Shown here: positions 52,688 through 64,000 of the stretch, piece by piece | Numbering within the stretch: position 1 is the first letter of the stretch | How the letters are laid out: each line of letters starts with the position of its first letter | Origin: Trema orientale | Lineage: Eukaryota > Streptophyta > Magnoliopsida > Rosales > Cannabaceae | Assembly: GCA_002914845.1 (NCBI GenBank) | Contig: JXTC01000107.1 | Span: 584,883-648,882 of the forward strand | Direction of reading: 5' to 3' | DNA length: 64,000 bases | Notes under the pieces: generated by a model | Database searches by the model: none | Told to the model about the DNA's origin: nothing | Seen by the model: the letters and a program-made list of their open reading frames with translations, nothing else | Program-made: the position numbers and the translations under genes

Positions 52688-55600
52688 ATGGAGGAAGCCA
52701 TAACCAGAATAGTCCAAGAGCTCGAAGAACTCCGCCATTTACAACCACCACCACCCCCCATTTCCGATTCCTCTCTCTCAGACCTTCAAACCCTTTTGGA
52801 CGACACTCTCGACAATGACTCTGAACCCATGGACCGCCTCTACGACGACCTCTCGTCCAAGTCCCTTTCTCCCTCAAATCTGGTATCTCCGCTTGCTTCC
52901 GCCATGGATTCGGGCTCGGCCCCTCTCTCGCTTTCGGCTTCCAAGGTCTATCTCTCTATGCTTCTTTGCCCTAGTTCCCCTGTTTTCACTCTCTTCACTC
53001 CCATGGCATTTCTCTCTCTTCTCCGCTCTATTCGCCGCTGTCTCAAGCGTCGGCCCTTGGGTCAACCCGGTTTGAACGATTCGAGCCAGGGGTCCCAAAT
53101 TGCCGCCAACCGGAAGAAGAAAACCGGCGCGAGAGGCCGGGGTGCGAAGAAGCGTGGACGGAGTGGTTGCGACGGAGAGCACGAGAGCGAAGAGAGTGAG
53201 TTTGATGCTAGGGTTTTGTTTTCGGTGCTTAAGAGGTTGGGGAAAGTGATGAATTTGATACATTTGGATCGATTTCCGGATAGTTTGAAGTCTTTGATTC
53301 AAACAATGGCTGAAATTCCAGTAATGGCGATAGAAGTATGCGGTAATTCGGAGAATTATGACAAATTAACCAAATTCTGCTCGCAGATTTTGGTTGAAGT
53401 CTTGAGGCCTGAGCACGGTGACCAAGCGAATACGGCGGCGGAGGTGGTGAAGTCATTGTCTCCGTTGATTCTTCAGCTTAAATCGCAGGCGCGGACGTTT
53501 GCTCTGGAGTTCGTAACGAGTCGAATGGCGGATGTGGCCAATCGGTCTGATGGTGTTAAGAAAGCAATGGTGAATCTTCCAAAGTACTTGGTTGTAAAGG
53601 CACCGGAGAGGTCTGAGCCTCGGGCTCTGGCTGTGGAGTCTATAATGGAGATAGTTCGAATCATGGAATTTGAAGACCAACTTGGGTTTGTGGAGCATGT
53701 ACTGAAGATGTCAAAAGGAAAGTCTAACTTGAGGCTCTTGGCAACTGACCTCATTCTTATGCTTATGACATCAATGAGGGATCCATTGGGTTTGAATTCA
53801 GAAAATGAAGTAAAGGATTCATGGGGTATGAAGTGTTTAGAGGCGTTGGTTCAGCGTTGTTCGGACGTGGTTGCAGGAATTCGGGCTCGGGCTTTGTCAA
53901 ATTTGTCTCAGCTTGTGGGGTTTTTGTCTGCTGAAAGTAAGAGTCAGGCTGTGTTGAAAGAAGTTATGGGGATTGGAAGTGTGGGAGAGGGTCGAGGGAT
54001 TGAGCTTTTAAGGGCAAGGTGTACGGATGAGAAGGCCGCAGTAAGAAAGGCTGCGCTTCATCTTCTGGCGAAGTTGACAAGTCTATTTGGCAGCGGCTTT
54101 CACGGAGCCTTGTTAAACACTATGGGCATGGCTTGTTCAGATCCACTTGTTAGCATACGGAAAGCTGCAGTTTCAGCTATTTCAGAGGTTTTGTTTCTCT
54201 TATGTTTCACTTATGTTCTTCCTTATACTTCACATAACTTGTTGTTAATTACTACTTCTTGATTCAGAACTCACTTGGTTTGTGGTGCCTTTTGAATTCG
54301 TTTCTTATATTCTACTTGTCTGTACTTTTTAAAAAATCTATGGTTTACAGGGATTTGCCTTGATTTAACACGCTCACTACCTTTTCTGGTCCACACACCT
54401 AGAGTAGGCCACGACTCATTGTGATCTCATGTATCAGAAACTTTTCAATGCACTTATGAATAGCAATAATATTTAATAACTACAGTATAAGCATGCTTAT
54501 CTATGCTAATAAGTTTTATATTAATTTGCTCTAACAGTCTATCGGTGTTGATTCTTCTTGTCATTGGATATACTAAACATACCATGCTAAGCTTTGAAAT
54601 GTGGTGCTTCTCGTGAGACAGTGAATTTTATCTTCTAGTCTTTCCTTGTGTTTTCTTAGCCAATTGTTGAATACTGTATAGAATTATACATCTCATCCGG
54701 GATTCCTGCCACTAAGTTAGTATGCCTGCTCATTTCGAGAGATGGTCTTCACTGCAATTTTGATCTCATTTCGGAATTTTTTTTCAAATTTCTAGGCCTT
54801 TAGAACATCTCCAGAAGAAAGTGTGATTAGAGAGTGGCTACATTCTGTTCCTCGCTTGATAACTGATAATGAGTCCAGCATACAAGAAGAATGTGAGAAC
54901 TTGTTTCTGGAACTCGTACTGGAGCGGATATTTAGATCTGCATCTACTGGTTTGCCCCCTAATAGAGACACTCTCTATAAATCAAAAATCCAAGCAAAAA
55001 GTTTTGAAGAGGATTTTGAGTTGTTATTCCCTGAAGGTGTTTTGGGTCTTCTTAGAGAGATTTGCCATGGGGAGGTGGCACCATGGGTGAAGAAATTATG
55101 CACAAGCCTTGGCAAGAAGAATAAGTTGAAGCACAAAATTGCTACGGCACTTCAGAGTATCATACGGACGTCTGAGTCTCTGTGGTTGAGCCATTGTCTG
55201 CCAATAGAGAAGTGGACAGCTCCACCTGGTGCTTGGTTTCTTTTGTCGGAGGTGTCAGCATACCTTGCAAAAGCTGTGGACTGGGAGTTCCTCCACCATC
55301 ACTGGCAGCTCCTTGACCAGGATGGTATTGGAGTAAAGACTCAGAGTCCTCATATACAAGGAGATATATACGAAGAGGACGGGGATGTAGAATCTAATTC
55401 TGTTGCTTGGGCAGGGGATCGTGTTTTCCTATTGCAGACAATATCCAATGTTTCTGTTGAGCTGCCCCCTGAACCTGCAGCAGATCTAGCTCATAATTTG
55501 TTTAAAAGACTTGATGAGTTCAACATGCATTTGACAGAGGTTATTACTCAACTCATCAGTTTGTACCATTGGTCTGAATTGATGCTTCTATATCCTTTAG

Positions 55601-58600
55601 AATGTTGTTCTTATTTAATAAATTTCCTGCAACTAACTGGGGCCTTTGCTTGCAGGTTAAAGCTCATGTGAAAGCACTTAAAACATTATGCAAGCGAAAG
55701 GCTTCAAGTTTAGAGGAGTCTGATACACTTATTACGAAATGGGTGAAGCAGCTTCTGTCTAAAGCTTCTAACATTTTGGAAAAGTGTATTTTAGAGAATT
55801 CAGAAGCAAACAGAAATGGCAGCTATTTGACACCAACCAGAAGTGGGACTAAAAAGACCAAGAAGGCAAAGGCCATGGCCAGGTCATTGTCACAAGCAGT
55901 CACGGCAGTCTATACAATTGGGTCTTTGGTTATTCATTGTCCGTCTGCAGATATGAACACCATCGTTCCATTATTACATACCATAATCACATCTGGGAAT
56001 CCTGATCCTAAATTGAACAAATTACTAGGCCCTAGGGTGTCTTTCAGGCTAGCAGCCCCGTCTTTATATATTCAAGCATGGCTGGCTCTGGGGAAGATTT
56101 GTCTTGCGGATGGGAAACTTGCAAAGAGATATATTCCTGTATTTGTGCAGGTTTGTTTTTCCATCTTAGCCTCTTTTTCCTTCTATGGTCCTTGATGATT
56201 TCTATAAACAGCTTAACATATGGTCTCCTTTTTTTTTTTGATGAAAGCTGAACATATGGTGTTTGATTCTTTGTGACAAGGACCTTTAGATTCTGACAAA
56301 TTATGTAGCCTACTTTACCTTTTCTTTAGGAATATTGTGCTTAAACCATCTGTCTATTAAAAAAACTTCTTAATTCTAAAGCCTCAGGAACCATTGCAAA
56401 TAACAAAGGTTCCATGCATTTGTATTATGTACATTTGTATTTGTTTTATCTTGTTTACCAATTTATCAACACACGCAGTTGCGCCACTATCTGTACACTA
56501 TAAACACAGAAGAACTTCAATTCATGACATACATCTGCAGATACATTCTAGCATGCATCAATACTTGCACACAGTCATAGGCATTTTTTTTTCCTTTTTG
56601 GTTCATTTACAGAATTACAGGTAACACATGCAGACATGCGCATTCCAATTGACCAAACACCAGTACCTAATTAATCTGCCTCCCAATTCTGAAATTTCTT
56701 ATAAGGCATTTGCTCTTGTAGGAGCTTGAAAAGAGTGACTGTGCAGCCCTTCGTAATAACCTGGTAGTAATCATGGCAGATTTTTGCATTCACCATACCG
56801 CTTTAGTTGATTGGTAAGCAACATAAAAAAGTGACTTTAAATGGTCTCAGCGATCTTAGTGAATACGAATTTTTTATGATTATTTGTTTGCTAACTATCA
56901 GTGAAATTAACAGTTATATAACAAAGATCACAAAATGTCTCCGTGATCCTTGTGAACTTGTGAGAAGGCAGACATTCACACTGCTTTCAAGACTATTGCA
57001 GGTATGCTGGTATTCTCTTATGTTGCAAGTTGAGTTAATTATCACCATGGCAGAAATCAATTCATGTTTAATTTTACCCTTTGTGTAGAGGGACTACGTG
57101 AAGTGGAGAGGAGTTCTGTTCTTAAGATTTCTTCTGTCACTTGTTGATGAATCAGAAAAGATAAGGCAACTTGCTGACTTCCTATTTGGGAATATTTTGA
57201 AAGGTTACAATGTTTTCTCTAGTTGTCATATTTGCAATATTTATGGAAATTGGGATATTTGCTATTACATTCATTGATTGGTCTTTGACTCTTACGCGTA
57301 TATTTTTGCAGTCAAGGCACCTCTTATAGCTTACAACAGTTTCATAGAAGCCATCTTTGTTCTGAATGACTGCCATGCCCACAGTGGACATAGTGACTCT
57401 CATGGCTCTCAAACAGAAAGCCGACTTTTTTCCGTCAGGTTGGTCATTGGTGTCTCTATATTGAACTAGAAAAAGAAAACAGCTTTGCAAAATGAAACAC
57501 TTGACCACATCTTGTCTGCGTTATTGCATTCCAGAGGAAATGATGAGAGATCAAGGTCTAAAAGAATGCATGTCTATGTTTCTTTGTTGAAACAAATGGC
57601 TCCAGAGCACCTTTTGGCGACTTTTGCAAAGTTATGTGCAGAGATTCTTGCTGCAGCATCTGATGGTGCACTAAATATTGATGATGTCACTGGACACTCA
57701 GTTCTGCAGGTAGAGGTTCATTTTTAACAACAATTTTACACTATATGAAAACAGTACCCCCTTAATTAAATTAAAAAAAAAATGTACTTATGATCAGTGC
57801 TTTTTAGCAATAGTACCTAACACTGTCCGAAAACAGTATTCAAGATCAAATATTAGACCTGTTATTTCTCTTATGAAGCGGGTTTGGATTAAGCCAGTAC
57901 TACTGTTACTTTCTTGCTTATATTAAATGTGCATTTTCTTCTGTTGAATTAGGACGCTTTCCAAATTCTAGCATGCAAAGAAATCCGAATACAGTCAAAC
58001 CGCGGATCATCATCTGATTCTGCAGAGATTGAAGAAGATGGAGATGGTTCAGCATCCGCGGCTGCAGCTAGAGGAAGGGCTATAACACAAGCAGTCAAAA
58101 AAGGCCTTATCCAGAACATGATCCCCATATTCATAGAGTTGAAACGGCTACTGGAAAGCAAAAACAGCCCCCTCATCGGCTCCCTCATGGAATGCCTACG
58201 TGTCCTTCTCAAGGATTACAAGAACGAGATTGATGAAATATTGATTGCTGATAAGCAACTTCAGAAAGAGCTCATCTATGATATGCAAAAGTACGAAGCA
58301 GCGAAGGCCAAGTCAACAGCTGCTGAGGCTGTTGCCAACAATCAAAAAGCCAGTTGTAGCTTTCAGTCACCTGATGCTTCTAAAGTTGGAGCTGGAAAAC
58401 AAGTTCATGATAATGCAAAGCTTGCTTCAGCAATGGCGGATGCAACAGCCGCCGCCACAGCTCGGTCTGTGCTCAAGGAAGTGAACAAAGGAATAATGTC
58501 ACCTCCTCTAAGTGCATTAAACGTGCCTAAACTCAAGTCTTGCGAGAAAGGAAGCAATCCTCGAGTGGATCGGCCGCTAGAAGTTTTGGAATCTTTAAGG

Positions 58601-58636
58601 AAGAGACAGAACTTTGATTCTGATGAAGAGAACTAG
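52688..58636 (+). CDS. CAP-D3: Condensin II subunit CAP-D3 (HEAT-repeat protein)
   Basis: Nine exons: 52688-54187, 54796-55539, 55656-56150, 56722-56813, 56914-57001, 57089-57203, 57312-57438, 57535-57709, 57953-58636; phase-consistent, 1339 residues (Arabidopsis CAP-D3 is about 1314). HEAT/ARM-type helical repeats run through most of the protein: DKLTKFCSQILVEVLRPEHG, then RCTDEKAAVRKAALHLLAKL, then DPLVSIRKAAVSAISE. The condensin Cnd1-like block follows at ITKCLRDPCELVRRQTFTLL and the RDYVKWRGVLFLRFL segment. A basic Lys/Arg/Gly-rich loop lies near residues 135-160. The C-terminal tail is low-complexity and Ser/Lys-rich. CAP-D3 with CAP-G2, CAP-H2 and the SMC2/SMC4 pair forms condensin II, which compacts chromosomes and disperses centromeres in plants. 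Exon 1 alone codes for 500 residues. Confidence 0.95.
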
Positions 58637-59017
58637 TGTTACTAGAATATTCTATAGTCTAGCAGGCATAGAAGCTTTCAATTTACTCTTCATTGGTTGT
58701 ATTCTTGTTCCTTTGCATACTATAATGTTAATTGCCAATGCAGATCCCATGATAATTGGAAAACTGGTGGTCATGGCTATTGTATAGTAGTGAAGAGAAT
58801 GTACTTTGTGAAAAGAAACTAAGAGAGGTATCATTCCTCATCATCCCTCACCTACATTTTTCAAGTTGATTTAAAAAAACCATTTTGTGTATCATATGTT
58901 ATGGGCCCTTTATTATATGGGCTAGGCTTTTGTTCTGGATCCATAACAACCAGCCCAGCTAAACGAAAAGCACCGCTACACAAAGGTCATACTTTGATAG
59001 TCTTTCCCAGCAATGCA
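58637..59017. other. CAP-D3 3' UTR and spacer
   Basis: The short distance to the next promoter leaves room only for a 3' UTR. Nothing else recognisable. Confidence 0.4.
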
Positions 59018-59087
59018 CCACGTGGAGTTATCTGACTCACGTCACGTATGTGACCAATCATGGGTTGCGTGACGTACCACTATATAA
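59018..59087 (+). promoter_or_regulatory. G-box / ACGT cluster and TATA box of the DnaJ gene
   Basis: CCACGTGG palindromic G-box at 59018-59025; overlapping ACGT cores CACGTCACGT at 59038-59047 (the reverse strand contains TGACGTG, a UPRE-type site); CCAAT at about 59054; TGACGT at 59070-59075; TATATAA at 59081-59087. Dense ACGT cores of this kind bind bZIP factors. The combination upstream of an ER-type J protein suggests ER-stress or ABA bZIP control (inference). Confidence 0.6.
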
Positions 59088-59549
59088 TTACCGAACAGGG
59101 ACCAAACCAAGCCACACCGGTGCTTGGGTCCGGTGCTGTGCTTCCCAAGACCTAACCTTTCTGTCTTTCTCACGCTCTACAGTACTTTGTGCTCTCTCGA
59201 TCCCGTTACCTGGTAAACCCTCTGTTTCTCTCTATTAGTATTAATATTTATTATTATTTTTTGTCCAGTTTTCTTCAATCGCCATCGATATATATTTTTT
59301 TATTTTTGAAGAATTTACATGAAATTTCCAGTCATATTTACTCGGATCAAACCCTAATCTATTTGATCTGAACTAGGGAAGATGGGCAAATTGAGACTCT
59401 CACTCATTCATTTCTGAATTATGAAATAGAATTAGAGACTTATCGAATTGGGTATTCTAGGTGGTTTTTGCTTTGTGATTCTTGTTGGGAAAGCTGTGAA
59501 ATCGGTTTTTGTGAGTTGGGTTCTTCAAAAATTTAGTGGGTATTCAGTA

Positions 59550-60599
59550 ATGGATAGTAATAAGGATGAAGCGTTGAGATGTATTCGCATTGCTGAGGAA
59601 GCAATTGGTTCCGGTGACAAAAGACGTGCTTTGAAATTTATCAAGATTGCACAGCGTCTCAATGGTGATTTGCCGATTGCTGAGCTTTTGGCTGCATGCG
59701 AGAAGCTTGATTCCGAGTCTCCTTCGGAGTCCACTAATGGGAAAAACGTTGGTGAGATTAAGAATGACACTGACCCAGCTAAAAATGAGGGTTTGAATGG
59801 GGAGCGAAGTTATAGTGAAGAACATGTTCAGTTGATTAGGCAGATTAAGAGTGATAAAGACTATTATGCTGTTCTTGGCGTAGAGAAGACTTGCTCGGTT
59901 GAGGAAATTAGGAAGGCTTATAGGAAATTGTCTTTGAAAGTTCATCCTGACAAAAACAAGGCTCCTGGATCAGAAGAGGCTTTTAAGAAGGTGAGCAAGG
60001 CCTTTAAGTGTTTGAGCGATGGGGAATCGAGGAGACAGTATGATCAGACTGGTTTGGTTGATGAATTTGAGTATAACCAGCAACACAACGTGAGGCGGCG
60101 GAGGAGGCGAACTGGGCAGGACTTTTTTGATGATGAGTTTGATCCTGATGAGATATTCAGGGCATTCTTTGGTCAGGGTGACATGTTTCGAGCTAGTCAT
60201 GTTTGTAGAGCTAGAGGAATGGGTAGTCATCAGAGGGAGGAGTTTCATGGGGGTGGACTTAATTTCATGCTCCTCCTCCAAATAATACCATTCTTGATCA
60301 TTATATTGCTTGCTTATCTGCCTTTTTCGGAGCCTGACTATTTACTACATAAGAATTATTCCTATCAGATTCCCAAGACAACTGAGAAATATGGGGTGGA
60401 ATTTTATGTCAAGTCTGCAGTATTTGATAACAAGTATCCACCTGGAAGTACTGCTCGAGCTGGTATGGAGGATAATGTGATCAAAGATTATAAAAGTATG
60501 CTTTTGCGCTATTGTCAGGTGGAGATCCAAAGGCGGCACTGGAATAAGAATTTTCCTACTCCTCACTGCAATAAGCTACATAATCTTGGATTAGCATGA
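59550..60599 (+). CDS. Membrane-anchored DnaJ/Hsp40 (DNAJB12/14-like, ER type)
   Basis: Single coding exon of 349 residues. The start is the ATG at 59550 (MDSNKDEALRCIRIAEEAI); the frame is open further upstream only from a TTG, behind a probable 5' UTR intron (donor near 59211, acceptor near 59460). An N-terminal TPR-like helix pair precedes the J domain (about residues 108-172: DYYAVLGVEKTCSVEEIRKA...) with the essential HPD motif at 132-134. There is no Gly/Cys-rich zinc region. A hydrophobic segment at about 237-259 (FMLLLQIIPFLIIILLAYLPF) anchors it, followed by a DUF1977-type C terminus. Such proteins stimulate Hsp70 at the ER membrane for membrane-protein quality control. A GTAAGC just after the stop codon suggests a 3' UTR intron. 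Confidence 0.93.
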   Translation: MDSNKDEALRCIRIAEEAIGSGDKRRALKFIKIAQRLNGDLPIAELLAACEKLDSESPSESTNGKNVGEIKNDTDPAKNEGLNGERSYSEEHVQLIRQIKSDKDYYAVLGVEKTCSVEEIRKAYRKLSLKVHPDKNKAPGSEEAFKKVSKAFKCLSDGESRRQYDQTGLVDEFEYNQQHNVRRRRRRTGQDFFDDEFDPDEIFRAFFGQGDMFRASHVCRARGMGSHQREEFHGGGLNFMLLLQIIPFLIIILLAYLPFSEPDYLLHKNYSYQIPKTTEKYGVEFYVKSAVFDNKYPPGSTARAGMEDNVIKDYKSMLLRYCQVEIQRRHWNKNFPTPHCNKLHNLGLA

Positions 60600-62390
60600 A
60601 GGTAAGCATGATGTTTTAACTGTGTATATCAATCGTTTGTTTAGTTTGTTGATGTTAATTCAACTTTTGAACTCTGAAAACTTGTTGATTGTGCATGTCT
60701 TTATCTGCCATTTTATATTTTGGGAATTTTTGTAACGCTTCTTCTGAAAAATGGTTAATTGGGAGCTCACCCTACTTTATGCCGATACTATCTGCAAATT
60801 GGTCATCTGCAACTTTTATCTGCCGTTTTATCCTATAACATCTTTTGAGTGAAGTCACCCTACTGCTTTGATGTATTGAATTAGTAACTTTAAAATGCAA
60901 GGCTGAGGTCAGTGAAGATAATGTCCTTCCTTATGCATATTTACCCTATGATAGCTCTAGTGGTCGGAGACTTTATTTACTTCACTACTATTCTCAAATA
61001 CAATCCCTACCTAAGTACATTATTTTGGTTTGAGCATTTAGATGAAAAATTTTCCTGTCATATCTGTGTGTACATGGATCATTCGTTATTTATTTTTCTA
61101 TTCTGCTGTCAAGAGGATTATAGTCTGGATTTGCTGTCATTTTTGCTTGATGCAATATTACAATATGAGGCAGCTGATTGACACAAAAATTTTCGCTCTA
61201 AAAAACAAATACAGGGACCATTTGGCTAGATCTTGGTAGACTTCTAATGGTACTATCAACTATGATGATGAATCTGCAATGGACGTAATGGCTGGACTGG
61301 AAGTATGAATTCCACTCATTTGACTCAGAAATTTTCTCCTCCAGTTTTTTCATTCTTCGTAGCTACTTCCATTGTGATCCAGAATCTTGGTAACGAGGGG
61401 TTTGACCACCTTATCACTTGCTTTCTGGATGTGGTAAAATGTGAAGATGTACACAGGTGCCATGGGACACCAGGTGGAGCCATTATAGGCATCAAACATA
61501 ATAGAAGCTGAACAATCCGATATTTAACACAGATTTTCTGTGTATCATTGTTATGTATATGTATCTGTGTATGTATGTATGTATCATGTAGCTACAATTT
61601 ACTGAAGTTGCTTGCTCGTGCCAAGGTCCTTAATTATGATTTCGATTCAGATATAAATCTTTTTATTTGTGGTGGGTGCTGTCATTTGAGTGAGGAATTC
61701 GGCTACCCTGTAAAGACTATGATGTTTAGTGCTCCTTTTTGTTTTGCTTAAATTTAAGTACTCGTATATTTATTTATTTTATATTTGCCTCTAAAGATGA
61801 ATATATATTTATTTCCTTTAGAACAATGCCATTTTGTCCCATAACATTCCCATCAGTATGAATCTTATTTTTGACTTTGTATTCAAGTGCCATAAATGTT
61901 AGAGTTGTTTTCCTTTTTGCTCACACTTTTTGGCTTTGTATTCAAATGTTCTCTGCACCTCTTAAATAGTAAAATTGTTCTTCTTGATCCTCTCAACTCT
62001 ACAATCGTTAGAAAAACATTAGTAGACAATGACTAAATAGTCATTTAATTTTTTAGAACTTAATATTTTTTTCTTCTTTTCTTATTGGCATCTTCAAATA
62101 GCTAATTTTTTATGATTAAACAAATGAAAGAAAGGTGACATAAGATTCTTTAACATGGTTATATATATATATAAACAAAAACAAAATAAAAAAGTGTAAT
62201 GATATATATGTTGTATTACATATAGTTTATTCTTGCAGTTTAGGTGTAGTTTCGTTTGGATTTGAATCTACATCTAAGAAGAATAAATGCACTTTTTTTT
62301 TTGTTTTTTTAGTTATATTTAACCATGCTAAAAAATGTTATTTTACACCATTTTTATTTATTTCTTCTATCTAATCATAAAAAAGAAAAA
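60600..62390. other. DnaJ 3' region and AT-rich spacer
   Basis: Probably a spliced 3' UTR (GTAAGC right after the stop; a TACAG/GGACC acceptor near 61214), then AT-rich sequence. A module at about 61828-61898 (CATTTTGTCC...GACTTTGTATTCAAGTGCC) matches the arms of the element at 62396-62812. Confidence 0.4.
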
Positions 62391-62395
62391 AAAAA

Positions 62396-62812
62396 TCATT
62401 TTGTCCCTAGTGTTTTACCCTTGGTATGAATTTGCTCCCTGATTTTTAACTTTGTATTCAAGTGCCCCAAAATAGGAAAAGAGTTTCTCGTTTGTCCTTT
62501 AATACCAACATCTTAGAAGACTCGTGGGTTATTCGGCTTTTTTGACATGATTTCTCAAAATATATTTGACACTAATGAATTAATACAAAAGCTGCTCTAT
62601 TATGTCTATTTCTTATTTTATGTATATGCATATATCACCACGTAAACCTCTTTATCATTTATTTAATCATAAAAAACTAAAGTAAAAGACATTTATTTAG
62701 CTCTTTAATAAGTGAAATGACTATTTAATCATTCAGGGGCACTTGAATGCAAAGTAAAAAATGAGAAGGCAAATTCGAAGGCAAATGCGTGTGAGGAGAT
62801 AAAATGACTAAT
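62396..62812. mobile_element. TIR element with ~80-bp arms
   Basis: The left arm (CATTTTGTCCC ... GAATTTGCTCCC ... CTTTGTATTCAAGTGCCCC) pairs with the reverse complement of the right arm (CATTTTATCTCC ... GAATTTGCCTTC ... CTTTGCATTCAAGTGCCCC). No ORF and no clear target duplication. A third, directly oriented copy of the arm lies near 61828, so nesting or deletion has occurred. Confidence 0.65.
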
Positions 62813-63078
62813 TTTTCTTTGCTTTATCTTAAGTACATGTACTGCGCCCTTACGGCTTTTCTTACACTCTACATTTATTTTTTAGGCTGGGATTCTTCTT
62901 AGGAAGTCCATATATTAGTAAGTGCTAAAGTGCAACTTGATATGGAGGAAATATGTCCAACTTTCCATCAAACTGTTGAACAGACTCTTGTAGTCCGGTA
63001 CCAAATATTATACTATTATATTCATTCCCATAGGCTTTCCTTCCATCCCCTATACACACCCCAACCTTAGCCTCATAG

Positions 63079-64000
63079 TTCAAATTCATTTGGGATTTGA
63101 ATCCAATCGCTCTTTCTGACCAACTATTGTTTGCATCGATAGCCCTTGAATTTATTTGGAAAACCAAAAATGAAGTCGTCCATAATATGACCCCTCCTAA
63201 TCTCATTAGAGTAATTTTCTCCATTTCCTTTAACTTCACAGGTTATAGTCAAGCTTTTGGCCAACAATTCCTGACCGCAGACTCATCTATATGGACTCCA
63301 CCTTAGGGATGGCAATATAACCCATGGTTACGGGTATCCGTGGTTATCCGATCCGAATGGGGAGGAGAAAAACCGCTCAAGCGGGAAAAATGACCGGGGC
63401 GGGGAATAACCATACCGTTAATATGCGGGTATGGTGCGGGGACGGTATTTGTATAATCCGCACCGTACCCGCCCCGATATATATATTTACATAGAAAAAT
63501 TATTATACATATAAATATCTATTTAATTTTACACTATCAATATTATTATATCTTTGGTAAAATAATGATTTTGGAGAGTTATATGTACTTATATATTTAA
63601 ATTTTAGAGTTTAAAAATTATTAGTATATTGTTGTGTTTAATATTTTGTTGATTATGAAAAGGATTTAGTATTTTCATCTTAATTTTTTAATATTTTAAT
63701 ATTATCAATGGGTAATGGGTAACCGCGGTTTCCCCCGTTATCCATTGGTTAATACCCGCACCGTCCCCGCATCCAAAAGAACGGTTAATGGGGCGGGTAT
63801 GGCATTGTAATTGCCTTTCGGGGATGGGGATGGTAATTAAAAAATGGTCCCCGATCCACTCCATTGCCATTCCTACTCCACCTCCTACGGATTGGGTCAG
63901 GTTAAACTTTGATACGGCAATAAAAGACAACTTAGTATTTGCTGCAGCTGTGTGTCGAAGCGTCACAGGCAAGATTATAGCTATTGAAACGAGGAAATAT
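63079..64000 (+). pseudogene. LINE-type retrotransposon RNase H region, degenerate and interrupted, runs off the window
   Basis: On the plus strand the frame after a TAG at 63076 reads into LFASIALEFIWKTKNEVVHN, the linker typical of plant LINE polyproteins just before the RNase H domain. It continues to WTPP at 63303. The reading frame resumes at 63884 with DWVRLNFDTA and AAVCRSVTGKIIAIET, the start of an RVT_3-type RNase H domain (first catalytic Asp in NFD), and is cut by the window end. The 572-bp hAT element plus its 8-bp duplication lies between. Upstream sequence from about 62880 is too decayed to place. I give no reconstructed protein. Confidence 0.75.
63304..63875. mobile_element. 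Non-autonomous hAT element nested in the LINE relic
   Basis: Begins TAGGGATGGCAAT and ends ATTGCCATTCCTA: 13-bp inverted ends with one mismatch. Flanked by CTCCACCT at 63296-63303 and again at 63876-63883, a perfect 8-bp target duplication as made by hAT transposases. Subterminal regions are GC-rich with repeated GGGTAT, CCGCACCGT and GGGGCGGG motifs; the middle is AT-rich. No transposase ORF; 572 bp. Confidence 0.92.

Noticed and set aside
57439-57534. Apparent frame break in CAP-D3 between the 57312 exon and the following open frame at 57485
   Set aside because: Splicing GTCAG/GTTGG at 57438 to CCAG/AGGAAATG at 57535 gives a normal 96-nt intron and restores frame, so there is no frameshift.

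Overview
This window is nuclear DNA of a flowering plant, most likely a eudicot. The genes are split by AT-rich introns with GT-AG borders, the spacers are long and AT-rich, and the recognisable proteins are plant orthologues (P-class PPR, kinesin-13A, TCTP, an ESD4-type SUMO protease, condensin II CAP-D3). I cannot name the species. Single ambiguous bases (n) occur at 1361, 4855 and 30322.

Layout. 1-6.3 kb: intergenic, with a U2 snRNA locus on the minus strand (about 1238-1368) that has a proper plant Pol II snRNA promoter but lacks the 5' part of the RNA, then several terminal-inverted-repeat (TIR) elements. 6.4-8.8 kb (+): plastid-type membrane protein, possibly EMB1703-like. 9.9-11.2 kb (-): small TOG/ARM-repeat protein. 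13.7-16.5 kb (-): 900-residue PPR protein whose start codon sits in a 25-nt first coding exon. 17.5-22.6 kb (+): BTB/POZ protein, head to head with the PPR gene. 24.1-27.1 kb (+): Ulp1/ESD4-like SUMO protease. 30.8-36.6 kb (-): kinesin-13A. 41.9-44.0 kb (+): universal stress protein. 44.9-46.3 kb (-): TCTP. 46.3-52.5 kb: AT-rich gene desert with repeats. 52.7-58.6 kb (+): condensin II subunit CAP-D3. 59.5-60.6 kb (+): membrane-anchored DnaJ protein. 62.9-64.0 kb: a degenerate LINE-type RNase H fragment interrupted by a non-autonomous hAT element.

I derived exon borders by hand from GT/AG sites and reading-frame phase. Every multi-exon model below is phase-consistent from start to stop, but none has transcript support here. 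Several gene families act in cell division or microtubule and chromosome dynamics (kinesin-13A, TOG protein, CAP-D3, SUMO protease). I read this as ordinary eukaryotic neighbourhood rather than a functional cluster. The gene order does resemble interleaved Arabidopsis neighbourhoods (see findings).

I found no CRISPR, operon or other prokaryote-type system, and no convincing new protein system. The most unusual items are the U2 locus with its missing 5' half, the set of Mutator-like TIR elements placed next to gene starts, and the hAT-in-LINE nested insertion.
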